Position numbers and translations under genes: made by a program. Source: JAJYKC01 sp963823105 (GTDB taxonomy: Bacteria; Acidobacteriota; Terriglobia; Bryobacterales; Bryobacteraceae). Taken from it: a DNA stretch of 64,000 nt. Below the pieces are notes generated by a model. It was not told the DNA's origin and ran no database searches. It worked only from the letters and a program-made list of their open reading frames with translations. Below, piece by piece: positions 1 to 9,601 of this stretch (its first letter is position 1; each line of letters starts with the position of its first letter). The stretch lies in the NCBI GenBank assembly GCA_963823105.1, contig CAWGKC010000001.1, forward strand, positions 620,001-684,000, given 5' to 3'.

Positions 1-1463
1 AGCTTGAGCGCGCCTTCGAGGGCCATGGGGAAATGGATGCCGCGGCCGAGGAAGAGGAAGCCGGGGGCGCGGAAGAGGTGCTTGACGAGATCGTCGTAGA
101 TGGCCTCGTTGCCGAGGATGGGTTCGAGTTTGCCGGGGAGCTCGACGAGATCCTGCATAAGCTGGCGGGATTGATCCTCGTCGAGTTTGCCGCGCACCTG
201 GCCGAGGTACATGGCGAGGATGAAGAGGGCGGTGAGCTGGCAGGTGAAGGCTTTGGTGGAGGCGACGCCGATCTCCGGGCCGGCGTGGGTGAGGAGGGCG
301 CCGGCGGCCTCGCGGGTGATCATGGAGCCGATGACGTTGCAGATGGCGAGGGTTTTGGAGCCTTTGCTTTTCGCTTCGCGCTGGGCGGCGAGGGTGTCGG
401 CGGTTTCGCCGGATTGGCTGATGACGACGGTGAGGACTTTGGAATCGAGGATGGGATCGCGATAGCGGAACTCGCTGCCGTAGTCGACTTCGACGGGGAG
501 GCGGGCGAGTTTCTCGATCATGAATTTGCCGGCGAGGGCGGCGTGCCAACTGGTGCCGCAGGCGACGATCTTCACTTGTTCGAAGGCGGCGAATTCCTTG
601 GTCGAGATGTTCATTTCGTCGAGGAAGACGCGGCCGGTTTCCTGGCCGACGCGGCCGAGGACGGTATCGCGGACGGCGCGGGGCTGCTCAAAGATTTCCT
701 TGAGCATGAAATGTTTGTAGCCGCCTTTTTCGGCCATGATGGGGTCCCAGAGGACGTGGGTGACCTGGCGGCGGATGGCGCGGCCGTCGAAGCCGGTGAG
801 ATGGACGCCTTCGGGGGTGAGGATGGCGAGGTCGCCGTCGTTGAGGAAGAACATGTCGCGGGTGTGGCTGAGGATGGCGGGGACGTCGGAGGCGACGAAA
901 TATTCGCCTTCGCCGAGGCCGATGACGACGGGCGGGCCGGAGCGGGCGGCGACGATTTTGTTGGGGTCGGAGGCGGCGATGACGGCGAGGGCGAAGACGC
1001 CGGTGAGTTGGTGGACGGCTTTGCGGACGGCGTCTTCCAGGCGGCCGTCGAAGTGTTTCTCGATGAGATGGGCGATGACTTCGGTGTCGGTTTGGGTGAC
1101 GAAGCTGTGGCCTTCGAGCTGGAGCTGGTGTTTGAGCGCGAGGTAGTTTTCGACGATGCCGTTGTGGACGACGACGATGTTGCCGGTGCAGTCGCGATGG
1201 GGATGGGCGTTCTCTTCGGTGGGGCGGCCGTGGGTGGCCCAGCGGGTGTGACCGATGCCGTAGGAGCCATCGACGGGGCTGACGCGGATGGCCTCTTCGA
1301 GGTTGCGCAGCTTGCCGGAGGCGCGGCGAATGCAGAGGGTTTCGTCGGGGCCGAGGACGGCGATGCCCGCCGAATCGTAGCCGCGATACTCGAGGCGGCG
1401 GAGGCCATCGAGGATGATGGGGACCGCCCTGCGATTGCCGATGTAGCCAACGATGCCGCACAT
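1..1463 (-). CDS. glmS: Glutamine-fructose-6-phosphate aminotransferase (isomerizing), 3' end outside window
   Basis: This enzyme makes glucosamine-6-phosphate from fructose-6-phosphate and glutamine, the first step toward UDP-GlcNAc for peptidoglycan. The reading frame opens with MCGIVGYIG, so the catalytic N-terminal cysteine of the class II glutamine amidotransferase domain is residue 2; GHTRWATHG follows near residue 75. The first SIS (isomerase) domain starts around residue 296 with ACGTSWHA, and SQSGETADT lies in its sugar-phosphate site. About 487 codons are visible of a family length near 610, so the second SIS domain and the stop lie beyond the left edge. The ATG start is fixed by the need to expose Cys2. 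The long open frame on the opposite strand is a GC-rich shadow. Confidence 0.96.
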   Translation of the reverse strand, partial: MCGIVGYIGNRRAVPIILDGLRRLEYRGYDSAGIAVLGPDETLCIRRASGKLRNLEEAIRVSPVDGSYGIGHTRWATHGRPTEENAHPHRDCTGNIVVVHNGIVENYLALKHQLQLEGHSFVTQTDTEVIAHLIEKHFDGRLEDAVRKAVHQLTGVFALAVIAASDPNKIVAARSGPPVVIGLGEGEYFVASDVPAILSHTRDMFFLNDGDLAILTPEGVHLTGFDGRAIRRQVTHVLWDPIMAEKGGYKHFMLKEIFEQPRAVRDTVLGRVGQETGRVFLDEMNISTKEFAAFEQVKIVACGTSWHAALAGKFMIEKLARLPVEVDYGSEFRYRDPILDSKVLTVVISQSGETADTLAAQREAKSKGSKTLAICNVIGSMITREAAGALLTHAGPEIGVASTKAFTCQLTALFILAMYLGQVRGKLDEDQSRQLMQDLVELPGKLEPILGNEAIYDDLVKHLFRAPGFLFLGRGIHFPMALEGALK

Positions 1464-1667
1464 ATACATTGAGGATAGCGGAGGCGGGCGGGAGGGTGGG
1501 TTGGCGGAGGGGGGAAATGGTTGAACTGGGGCGGGAAAGAGGGGAGAGAAAGTTGGGAACGGAAAGTCGTCACAATGTTTTCGTGGGCGGCGGTGCGAAA
1601 ATACGATGGCGTGGAGCCGAATCGGGAGAGGATGCCGATCGGCTGGTGAGAAAGGGTTGAGGAGCTT

Positions 1668-2180
1668 ATGAATTCACTAACGACGATGCTTTGCGTTGCG
1701 GCCTTGGTTTGCCTTGCGGCGCAGGGGAGTGTGTCCGGAGAGATCGTCGCGGCGAAACTGCGAAAGGCGGCGCCGGGATTTGTTTTGACGGATTCGACGG
1801 GCGCGGCGGTGAACTTATCCAGTTACAAGGGGAAGGTCGTGTTGCTGGATTTTTGGGCGACTTGGTGCGGCGGGTGCAAAGTGGAGATTCCGTGGTACAT
1901 CGAATTCGCGAGTAAGTATAAGGACAGCGGGCTGGAGGTGATCGGCGTTTCGATGGACGAGGAGGGGTGGAAGTTAGTAAAGCCATTCATCGAGACGAAG
2001 AAGATGAACTATCCGGTGGTGATCGGCGACGAGGGACTGGCGAGGAAATATGGATTGGAGGCGATGCCGATGACGCTGGTGATCGACAGGGAGGGGAGGA
2101 TCGCCGTTTCGCATACGGGGTTGGTGGACAAGGCGGGGTTTGAGGGCGAGGTTCGGGAGGTGCTGGGGGAGAAGCGCTGA
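1668..2180 (+). CDS. TlpA/ResA-like thiol-disulfide oxidoreductase
   Basis: This is a 170-residue secreted thioredoxin-fold protein. A hydrophobic signal peptide spans about residues 1-24, followed by the AhpC/TSA-Redoxin/TlpA pattern: LRKAAPGFVLTDSTG, then KGKVVLLDFWATWCGGC with the redox pair Cys67-Gly-Gly-Cys70, and a cis-proline region at EAMPMTLVID. TlpA/ResA relatives reduce disulfides in the cell envelope, often during cytochrome c maturation, but no cytochrome biogenesis gene is adjacent, so the substrate is unknown. The active site CGGC is less common than CxPC-type sites of this family. A GAGG motif sits 6 nt before the ATG. It is divergent from glmS across about 200 nt. Confidence 0.88.
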   Translation: MNSLTTMLCVAALVCLAAQGSVSGEIVAAKLRKAAPGFVLTDSTGAAVNLSSYKGKVVLLDFWATWCGGCKVEIPWYIEFASKYKDSGLEVIGVSMDEEGWKLVKPFIETKKMNYPVVIGDEGLARKYGLEAMPMTLVIDREGRIAVSHTGLVDKAGFEGEVREVLGEKR

Positions 2181-2321
2181 GGCGAAACGTGCTGTCGGCG
2201 CTCTATTGGGCCGAAAACGCAACACCGGTAACGCTCCGCGAGGAGGAGAATTGCCGCCGAATTCACGCGCGTGGAATTCGGCCAGTGGAGTGCTAAGGTG
2301 AGAATCGGTCCGGAGGGTCCG

Positions 2322-3860
2322 ATGTTTCGCTGGTTACCGGTGATTGCGCTGGCCTTCCCGGCAGTTGCGCAGGAGCAGTTCACCGTCGGGGGCCGTCTCG
2401 TCTTTCGCGACGGCCGGCCGGTGGCGAACGCAGAGATTACGCTCTCCACCAATGGTTGGACGGAGGCCGCCGACCCGGTGATGACCGATGCGCAAGGCAG
2501 GTTCGCATTCAGCGGGCTGGGCGAGAAGCAATACCTTCTTTCCGCCTCCCGGCGCGATATCGGGTTCCAGTTTTGGGGCCAGGAGCCCAGCGGCGGCCAA
2601 GTGGCGGGGATTCAGTTGAACCGCGGTCATCCCAACGCGGATATTCTGTTCCGGGTGGAGATCCCCAGCGCCATCCGCGGGGTTGTGCAAGACCGGGAAG
2701 GCAATCCGATGGCGGGGATTCGAGTTACTCCCAGCCGCCGCGCGGGTCCGGAAGCGCGTGGAAGGTTCGAGAACGTGGACAGCGTGATAACGGACGATCG
2801 CGGCCGCTTTCGGATCGCGCATCTGCACTGGGGCCGTTATCGAATCTGCGCGACGGCTTCGGGCGATGAGCAACTGGCTCCGCCCACGGGCGTGGCGTTT
2901 TTTAACAATCCGGGGCCGCCGGGCGCTTACCTGGAGGGCTGCTACGAGTCGACCGTGACGCTCCGCCCAGGACAAACGGCAGACGTGAATTTCGTATTCC
3001 TGCCGTCCATGCCGGTATCCGTGCGCGGAACGATTTCCGATTATTCGGCGGATGGCGGAATCAATCTGGCACTAGCTTCGCGGGATAATCCGGGCGGCTT
3101 TTATCCGCCTGCCACGATATCCCAGAATCGCCATTTCGAGTTCGCGCGGGTTTCCCCCGGTAATTACTGGTTGGACGCGCAGGCAACTTCCGCGGAAGGG
3201 AAGCCGCTGATGGCTCGGGTTCCCATCCAGGCGGGAGGCGCGGATATTCAAGGGCTGGACGTCGCGCTCGCGCCAGCGCCGAGGATCGATGTGGTCGTGG
3301 ACGCTCCGGGATCGAAAGGGGTCACGGTGGGTCTGCGGAATGCGGAAGACGGTAGTCAGTCGATCGCGCAACTGGAGCAGGATGGAACGCTCCGTTTTCC
3401 CGCGCTATTTCCCGGCCGGTATTGGCTGTTCACGAGATCGGAGCTTTGCCAGCGCTCGGCAAAGCTAGGCGGTCAGGATATCGGGACACGCCCGTTTCAG
3501 ATCGCCGAGGACGCGACTGCCACGCTGCGGCTGGCATTCACCGATCAATGCGGCCGCATTGATGGAGAGGTGGTCAGCGAGGGCAAGCCCGTTCCGCGCG
3601 CCAGAACGCTTCTGTTGATTACGGGAACTCCGGAAAACGCCGGGGACTATCTTGTCGAATCCTCGGACGAGGAGGGCAAGTTCAGTTACTGGGGATTACC
3701 GCCGGGAAAATATTCGTTGTGGGAATGGAAGGAGTCCGCGGAATGGAACGGCGACGCCGGGGATCTGAAGAGCATGGCAGACCGGAGGACCGTAGTTGAG
3801 TTGAAAGCCGGGGAAGTTACTAAGGTGCGGATTACCGCGCGGAACGGAGCCGCAGAATGA
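2322..3860 (+). CDS. Secreted carboxypeptidase-regulatory-like domain protein
   Basis: This 512-residue exported protein is built of beta-sandwich modules of the carboxypeptidase regulatory-like (CarboxypepD_reg/Cna-B-like) type. I chose the ATG at 2322 rather than an upstream in-frame ATG at 2271 because GGAGG lies 5 nt before it and it begins directly with a signal peptide (MFRWLPVIALAFPAVAQ). Recurrent module signatures are visible: GRLVFRDGRPVANAEITL, SAIRGVVQDREGNPMAGIRV, and a last module beginning CGRIDGEVVSEGKPV. Such proteins are abundant in acidobacteria, where they are annotated only by fold; no enzymatic motif is present. It overlaps the next gene by 4 nt (ATGA), so the two are probably translationally coupled. 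Confidence 0.85.
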   Translation: MFRWLPVIALAFPAVAQEQFTVGGRLVFRDGRPVANAEITLSTNGWTEAADPVMTDAQGRFAFSGLGEKQYLLSASRRDIGFQFWGQEPSGGQVAGIQLNRGHPNADILFRVEIPSAIRGVVQDREGNPMAGIRVTPSRRAGPEARGRFENVDSVITDDRGRFRIAHLHWGRYRICATASGDEQLAPPTGVAFFNNPGPPGAYLEGCYESTVTLRPGQTADVNFVFLPSMPVSVRGTISDYSADGGINLALASRDNPGGFYPPATISQNRHFEFARVSPGNYWLDAQATSAEGKPLMARVPIQAGGADIQGLDVALAPAPRIDVVVDAPGSKGVTVGLRNAEDGSQSIAQLEQDGTLRFPALFPGRYWLFTRSELCQRSAKLGGQDIGTRPFQIAEDATATLRLAFTDQCGRIDGEVVSEGKPVPRARTLLLITGTPENAGDYLVESSDEEGKFSYWGLPPGKYSLWEWKESAEWNGDAGDLKSMADRRTVVELKAGEVTKVRITARNGAAE

Positions 3861-5416
3861 AGCGTGGCGCATGTATCTGTTTTTTCCTCGCCGGCTTGCT
3901 CGGCGCGCAGGACGGAACGTATACTCTCCACGGCCGCGTCATCGACGCCGCGAATTCCGCGCCGCTATCGGGCGCCCGCGTCACCGTCAGCGCTTTCTCC
4001 AACCCGACGGCGGACGGCCGGACGCCATCCGAAACGAGCGTTCTGACCGACGCGAGCGGCTCGTTCTCCATCGTGGGCGTGCCGCCGGGATACTATTCGC
4101 TGTCCGCGAAAAGGTCCGGGTATGGGCAAGGCTCTGAGCCGATCCCGCCGATTACGGTCGACGCCGCCAAAGGCGTTGAGCCGGTCACTTTGCGCCTGCG
4201 GCCCATGGCGATAATCCAAGGCGCCGTTCGCGACGAAAATGGCGAGCCAATGCCTGGCGTAAACGTTACTCCGGTGCGCAAGATCATTCAGCAGGGACGC
4301 GCTTCGCTCCAAGTGGCGGGATCGGTCACGACAGACGATCTGGGGGAATACCGCGTGGCGAATTTGGAAGGAGGCCGGTACTTACTTTGCTGGACGGCTC
4401 CGGCGAGTGCGTATCAACTTCACAAGGGTGTGGCGTATCCGATGGGTTGCTTTCCCGGTGGCGTTCCGGCCTCCGAGGCGAAGTGGATGGACCTCGCCGC
4501 GGGACAAGCTTTGATCGCCGATTTCGCGGTTTCGCCGGTGCAGGCATCGCGGATCTCGGGGACCCTGGATGGAGCGGCTGGGAGGCAGGTTTCCATTTTG
4601 GTGATGCGACGGGATCCGGATGGGCTGCCATTGCCGGCTCCCGGTTCCACACGATGGGACGATAAGACGTCGTCGTTCCAGGTGCTCGGGCTGCCGCCCG
4701 GAAAATTCCGGATTACGGCCGAAGTCTCGCGCCAGGGCGGCAACCCCCGCGCGGTTTATGATTTCGACGCGACCGGTCAGAACGTCAGCGGCATCCGTCT
4801 GACGGCGGCGGATCCCGTGCCGCTCACCGGCGTCCTTCGATTTACCGGGGACTCTCCCCCTGCGGGAAATTCCGTCGGGGTTAATTTGAGCGGCGACGGA
4901 TATTATTCGGTGATGGCTTCGGCGGACAACGTGTTCTCGATCCCGGACATCCAGCCGGGCAAGTATGAGTTGAAGCTACAGACGCCGCAGCATTGGTTTA
5001 TAAAATCGGCTACCCAGGACGGGAACGATGTACTGGAGAATGGGATTCACATTGAAGCGGGCGCCGCTCCTTCTCCGCTCGACATCGAGCTTGCCGAAGG
5101 AGGTGGTTCGCTGGAGGTGAGCGTCCCAGGCGAGGCGAGCGCGCTGATCACCGTTCTCCGACGCACGGCGTCAGGGATCCGGCTGGAGAGCGAGACGTAT
5201 TTAGGCGGAAATTCCCGTTCGAACCCGCCTCACCGCGTGGAAGAATTTCCACCAGGGGATTACGTGGTTTTCGCCTGGGGGTCCGGCGCGAACGTTGAGT
5301 ATCTGAATCCAGACGTTCTGCGCGAGTACGACGGGTTTGGCCAGACCGTGACGGTGCGGGAGGGGTCGACCGCTCGCGTCGTCTTGCGCTTGGCGCCGGT
5401 GGCCGCGGGGAATTAG
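3857..5416 (+). CDS. Secreted carboxypeptidase-regulatory-like domain protein (paralogue of the upstream gene)
   Basis: This 519-residue exported protein follows the previous gene with an ATGA overlap and has the same architecture. A signal peptide (CICFFLAGLLGAQ) is followed by three or four beta-sandwich modules: YTLHGRVIDAANSAPLSGARV, AIIQGAVRDENGEPMPGVNV, and a late module around VPLTGVLRFTGDSPPAG. The signature GxVxDxxGxPxxGxxV matches CarboxypepD_reg-like domains. Both proteins carry ITDDRGRFRIAHL/VTTDDLGEYRVANL-type segments, which supports duplication within an operon. No catalytic residues or membrane anchor are evident, so a structural, adhesive or periplasmic binding role is only inferred. 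Confidence 0.85.
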   Translation: MKRGACICFFLAGLLGAQDGTYTLHGRVIDAANSAPLSGARVTVSAFSNPTADGRTPSETSVLTDASGSFSIVGVPPGYYSLSAKRSGYGQGSEPIPPITVDAAKGVEPVTLRLRPMAIIQGAVRDENGEPMPGVNVTPVRKIIQQGRASLQVAGSVTTDDLGEYRVANLEGGRYLLCWTAPASAYQLHKGVAYPMGCFPGGVPASEAKWMDLAAGQALIADFAVSPVQASRISGTLDGAAGRQVSILVMRRDPDGLPLPAPGSTRWDDKTSSFQVLGLPPGKFRITAEVSRQGGNPRAVYDFDATGQNVSGIRLTAADPVPLTGVLRFTGDSPPAGNSVGVNLSGDGYYSVMASADNVFSIPDIQPGKYELKLQTPQHWFIKSATQDGNDVLENGIHIEAGAAPSPLDIELAEGGGSLEVSVPGEASALITVLRRTASGIRLESETYLGGNSRSNPPHRVEEFPPGDYVVFAWGSGANVEYLNPDVLREYDGFGQTVTVREGSTARVVLRLAPVAAGN

Positions 5417-5532
5417 CGCGCGGTGAATTCGAGCTACGCTAGACGCCATCGCAGTTCGCGGAGGGGTAGGTCGCGGCGACTCATACTTGGTTTGAAGGCG
5501 ACGTGCGGTGCTCGAAGAGAAGCGCTGAGGCG

Positions 5533-5922
5533 CTATTCGGTGAGGAGGAGAGTGCGGACGAGGTGGTCGAGGGCGAAGGAGGGGGATTCGCAGAGGCCGG
5601 TGTGGACGGGGGAGATTTGGACGATGGTGCTGCGGGGGGCGACGAGCCAATGGAAGCGCTCGCGGAGGGGGAGGCGGGCGATGGGGCCGGCGGAGGGGTC
5701 GGCGGCGCAGATTTTTGGGAAGGCTTCGAGGTGTTCGCGGACGAGGGCGATGTCGAGGTCGGGCCAGAGGGCGCGGAGGCGCGGGCCGTCGATGTGGAGG
5801 CGGGCTTCCAGGAATTGGCGCTGGAGGCAGAAGACGATGACGCCGGCGTTGACGAACTCTTCGCGTTCGACGCGGGGCACGACACGGAGGAGGGCGTAAT
5901 CAAACGAGATTGGCGCGGGCAC
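5533..5922 (-). CDS. DUF3037 family protein
   Basis: This is a 129-residue protein of the DUF3037 type, recognised from FDYALLRVVPRVEREEFVN, AGVIVFC, and a C-terminal RFHWLVAPRSTIVQ..PVHTG segment. The start is set at a GTG at 5922 because AGGAGG lies 6 nt upstream and the conserved region begins right after; the frame is open further upstream, but that part overlaps the neighbouring kinase. It overlaps the 3' end of the HipA-like gene by 23 nt in another frame, so the pair is almost certainly one translational unit. DUF3037 proteins are repeatedly found beside HipA-like kinases; their function is not established. Confidence 0.82.
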   Translation of the reverse strand: MPAPISFDYALLRVVPRVEREEFVNAGVIVFCLQRQFLEARLHIDGPRLRALWPDLDIALVREHLEAFPKICAADPSAGPIARLPLRERFHWLVAPRSTIVQISPVHTGLCESPSFALDHLVRTLLLTE

Positions 5923-6682
5923 GAACGGCCTCCTGAACGAAGAGCGGAGACGCGGCGAGACGGCGGGTGAAGTATTCGACATAGGCCGCGCGTTTGGCTT
6001 GCGGAGTGGGGATGCCAGGCTCGGGCAGGAGCCAGGCGTCGGGGACTGCGGCGAGAATGGCGGTAAAGACGGATGGATTGAGGCGATCAAGGGCGCCGGC
6101 CGCGGCATCCTCGATGGCCTCGGCCCAGGGGAGTAGCACGTGCTGGCGGATGGCCGGGAAACGGGACTCGGCCATTTGTTCGAGATTGCGCCAGTCGTGA
6201 TGGAAGTAGAGCGCGGCGCCGTGATCGATGAAATAGAGGGTCTTGTGCCAGTAGAGCAAGTTGGGATTGGCGGCGGTGCGATCGACGTTGGTGACGAAGG
6301 CGTCGAACCAGACGGCTTGGGAGGCGGTGCGGGGATCGGCGGTGTCGCGGGCGGCGGGATCGAACATGATGGAGCCGGGGAGGTAATCGAGGGCGAGGTT
6401 GAGGCCCGCGCTGGCGTTCAGCAGGCCGCGGATTTCGGCGTCGGGTTCGTTGCGGCCGAGGGCGGGGTCGACTTCGACGAGGACGAGTTCGGGAACCTTG
6501 AGGCCGAGGGCGCGGCCGATCTCGCCGGCGACTAATTCGGCGAGGAGGGCGAGGGGGCCTTGACCGGCGCCGCGGAATTTGAGCACATAGAGGCCGAGGT
6601 CGTCGGCTTCGACGATGGCGGGCAGGGAGCCGCCTTCGCGGAGAGGGGTCACGTAGCGGGTGGCGTGGACCGTGCGGAGCAT
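5900..6682 (-). CDS. HipA-like kinase family protein
   Basis: This 260-residue protein resembles the kinase core of HipA/PI4K-like folds. The likely ATP-anchoring lysine is Lys35 in LYVLKF. The catalytic loop is NVDRTAANPNLL (Asp134, Asn139) and the metal-binding DFG equivalent is FIDHG (Asp153). It lacks the N-terminal Couple_hipA domain of classical HipA toxins and has no HipB-type antitoxin beside it; its partner is instead the overlapping DUF3037 gene. The ATG at 6682 is chosen because homologous sequence begins there. A much longer open frame continues upstream but is antisense to the MocA gene. Substrate is unknown; serine/threonine or small-molecule phosphorylation is an inference from fold. 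Confidence 0.8.
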   Translation of the reverse strand: MLRTVHATRYVTPLREGGSLPAIVEADDLGLYVLKFRGAGQGPLALLAELVAGEIGRALGLKVPELVLVEVDPALGRNEPDAEIRGLLNASAGLNLALDYLPGSIMFDPAARDTADPRTASQAVWFDAFVTNVDRTAANPNLLYWHKTLYFIDHGAALYFHHDWRNLEQMAESRFPAIRQHVLLPWAEAIEDAAAGALDRLNPSVFTAILAAVPDAWLLPEPGIPTPQAKRAAYVEYFTRRLAASPLFVQEAVRARANLV

Positions 6683-6730
6683 TCCTACAAAGTGTAGCGG
6701 CTCCTCCGCCTGGGAAGGTACGGCGGGGAG

Positions 6731-6736
6731 TATAAT
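6731..6736 (+). promoter_or_regulatory. Candidate -10 element for the MocA gene
   Basis: A perfect TATAAT lies 30 nt before the ATG of the oxidoreductase gene, in the short gap divergent from the HipA-like kinase. No convincing -35 is found 16-18 nt upstream. A GGGAG ribosome-binding site follows between it and the ATG. Confidence 0.4.
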
Positions 6737-6766
6737 TTCGGTGACTGCCGAATTGGGAGAACGACG

Positions 6767-8308
6767 ATGAAAAACGATGGAATTTCGAGACGGTATTTTT
6801 TCTTTGGGACGCTGCTGGCGGGAGCGGTTCCGGCGGCGGGGTTCGGGAGCAAGCCGTCGCTGAAGGCGCTGGGGTATAAATCGCCCAACGAGAAACTGAA
6901 CATCGCCTCGATCGGGGCGGGCGGAAAGGCGGCGAGCGACATTCACGCCTGCTCGGAGACGGAGAACATCGTGGCTCTGTGCGACGTGGACGATAAGCGC
7001 GCGGCGAACACGTTCAAGCATTTCGACAGCGCTCCGAAATATAAAGATTTTCGCGTGATGCTGGACAAGGAAGAGAACAACATCGACGCGGTGATCGTGA
7101 CGATTCCGGATTTCATGCACGCCACGGCGGCGACGTGGGCGATGGAGCGGGGCAAGCACGTCTATGTGCAAAAACCGCTGGCGCACACGATCGAGGAGTG
7201 CCGCGGGCTGGCGGCGGCGGCGGCGAAGTTCGGCGTGGCGACGCAGATGGGGAACCAGGGGTATTCGAACGAAGGGACGCGGCAGTGCGCGGAGATGATC
7301 TGGGCGGGGGAGATCGGGAACGTGACGGAGGTTCACGCGTGGACGAACCGGCCGGTGTGGCCGCAGGGGCTGCCGGATCTGCCGCCGCCGTCGACGCCGC
7401 CGAGCACGTTCGATTGGGATTTGTGGCTGGGGATCGCCAAGGACCGGCCTTATAGCGACGCGTACGCGCCGTTTAACTGGCGGGGATTTTTCGATTTCGG
7501 CTGCGGGGACTTGGGCGACATGGCGTGTCACATTCTGGGCGCGCCGAACATGGCTCTGCAGCTTGGGTCGCCGGTGAGCGTGGAGCGAGTGAAGGCGGAG
7601 GGGACGAGCGAGTTTTATTATCCGGCGAAATCGACGATCCGTTTCGATTTTCCGGCGCGAGGATCGATGCCGCCGGTGAAGATTTTCTGGTACAGCGCGA
7701 TGAAGGAGCAGCCGGAGATTCCGGGCGTGCCGGCGGGCGAGATCCTGGGGGATTTGCCGAGGAACCAGCGGGGGAATCTGGATCAAGGGCCGGGGCGGAG
7801 GATTCCGGAGATTCAAGGCGGGGTGTTTACGGACGCGTTCTTCGAACCGGCGCCGGAGCGGCCGGCCTCCGAAGAAGCTCCGGCGCGGGCGGCGAGGCCG
7901 ATGGATGCCAACGCGAAGCTCGACAGCCAGGTGGGGCGGTTGATCTCGATCGGCAGTAACGGCAGTTTATTCGTCGGCGATAAGGGGATGATCACGACGG
8001 GGACGTATGGCGAGTATACGCGGCTGATGCCGGTGGAGAAGATGAAGGGTTATCATTTTCCGCCGGAGTTTCTGACGCGGTCGCCGGGGCATTACCGGGA
8101 CTGGATCCGGGCGTGCAAGGGCGGCGGGCCGGCGTGTTCGAACTTTAACGTGTCGGCGCCGTTCGCGGAGTGGATCGCGCTGGGGGCGATCGCGCTGCGG
8201 TTCGATGGAAAGCTGGAATGGGACAGCGCGAAGATGCGGGTGACGAACAACCCGGAGGCGAACAAATATTTGAAGCCGTCGTTCCGCAAGGGCTGGAGCT
8301 TGGCCTGA
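6767..8308 (+). CDS. Tat-exported Gfo/Idh/MocA family oxidoreductase
   Basis: This is a 513-residue NAD(P)-dependent oxidoreductase of the Gfo/Idh/MocA family, which acts on sugars, inositols and related polyols. A twin-arginine signal (SRRYFFFG at residues 7-14) precedes the Rossmann fold: LNIASIGAGGKAASD, then VALCDVDD, and the catalytic lysine in YVQKPLAHT near residue 135, where the usual Glu of EKP is Gln. The C-terminal half is the alpha/beta substrate domain, longer than in canonical members, as in the exported subfamily common in Acidobacteria and Planctomycetes. A GGGAGA site precedes the ATG. The downstream aminotransferase overlaps its stop codon, so the two probably act in one pathway, for example oxidation then transamination of an amino-sugar; that is inference. 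Confidence 0.92.
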   Translation: MKNDGISRRYFFFGTLLAGAVPAAGFGSKPSLKALGYKSPNEKLNIASIGAGGKAASDIHACSETENIVALCDVDDKRAANTFKHFDSAPKYKDFRVMLDKEENNIDAVIVTIPDFMHATAATWAMERGKHVYVQKPLAHTIEECRGLAAAAAKFGVATQMGNQGYSNEGTRQCAEMIWAGEIGNVTEVHAWTNRPVWPQGLPDLPPPSTPPSTFDWDLWLGIAKDRPYSDAYAPFNWRGFFDFGCGDLGDMACHILGAPNMALQLGSPVSVERVKAEGTSEFYYPAKSTIRFDFPARGSMPPVKIFWYSAMKEQPEIPGVPAGEILGDLPRNQRGNLDQGPGRRIPEIQGGVFTDAFFEPAPERPASEEAPARAARPMDANAKLDSQVGRLISIGSNGSLFVGDKGMITTGTYGEYTRLMPVEKMKGYHFPPEFLTRSPGHYRDWIRACKGGGPACSNFNVSAPFAEWIALGAIALRFDGKLEWDSAKMRVTNNPEANKYLKPSFRKGWSLA

Positions 8309-9601
8309 AGGCATACCGGGGCGAGGGATCGCGATCGAGGGCGCTGTACGAGCGCGCGCTGAAGGTGATGCCGGGCGGGAACACGCGGCATTCGATCGCG
8401 CTGGCGCCGTATCCGGTGTACGCCGCGAGCGGGCGGGGATGCCGCGTGACGGATGTCGAAGGCGAGGAGCGCGTCGATTTCCTGAACAACTTTACGGCGC
8501 TGATTCTGGGGCACGCGGAACGCGGGCGTGACGGCGGCTGTGCAGCGGAGGGTGGCCGATGGAACGGCATTTACGATGCCGACGGAGAGCGACGTCGAGC
8601 TGGCGGAGTTGATCGTCGAGCGGGCGCCGTATATCGATCAGATCCGTTTCTGCAATTCGGGGAGCGAAGCGGTGATGATGGCGGTGAAGGCTGCGCGGGC
8701 GTTCACGGGGCGGGCGAAGATCGCCAAATTTGAAGGGGCGTATCACGGGATCTACGATTGGGCGCAGGTGAGCGAGGGGCCGGGGGAAGACGAGCGGGGC
8801 GAGGACGAGGCTCCGGCGAGCGTGATCGAGACGGGGACGCCGCGGTCGGTGGCGGAGGAGACGGTGGTGCTGCCGTGGAACCGGTTCGAGGCTTGCCGGA
8901 AGTTGATCGAAGCGCACAGGGACACGCTGGCGGCGGTGATCTTCGATCCGCTGCCGACGGGGATTGGGATGATCGCGCCGAGGGCGGGGTTTCTGGAGAT
9001 GCTGCGCGAGGAGACGGCGCGGCACGGGATTTTATTGATCTGCGACGAGGTGTTGACGTTCCGGCTGGGGTATCGCGGGGCGCTGGGGGAGGGCGGGATC
9101 GAGCCGGATTTGACGACGCTGGGGAAGATTATCGGCGGGGGGTTTCCGGTGGGCGCGGTGGGAGGGACGAAGAGGGCGATGGAGGTGTTCGACCATCGCG
9201 GGCGTTTCCTGGTGCATCACGGCGGGACATACAACGCGAACCCGGTGACGATGACGGCGGGACTGGAGACGATGCGGCGAATGACCCCCGAGGCGTTTGA
9301 ACGGCTGGACGCGCTGGGCGAGAGGCTGCGGGAGGGGTTGCGGAGAGTGGCGGGGGATTTGGGTTTGCCGATTCAGGTGTGCGGGAGGGGGTCGCTGTTT
9401 GTGGGGCATTTGTCGGCGGAGCCGCTAGTCGATTACCGTTCGATGCGGGGATTTTCGCGCACGAATCCGGTGTATGCGGGGCTTTGCCACGATTTGCTGG
9501 AACGGGGATTCGCGACTTCGGCGCGGGGGATCTTTGGGTGCCTGTCGACGCCGATGGGGGAGGGGGAAGTGGACGGGTTCGTGGCGGCGGTGGGGGCGGG
9601 T

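Noticed and set aside
33..1472. A 479-codon plus-strand frame rich in Gly, Ala, Asp and Glu
   Set aside because: It is the reverse complement of glmS; GC-rich codon bias opens the opposite strand.
5900..7816. A 638-codon minus-strand frame
   Set aside because: Only the last 260 codons show family motifs; the rest is antisense to the MocA gene.
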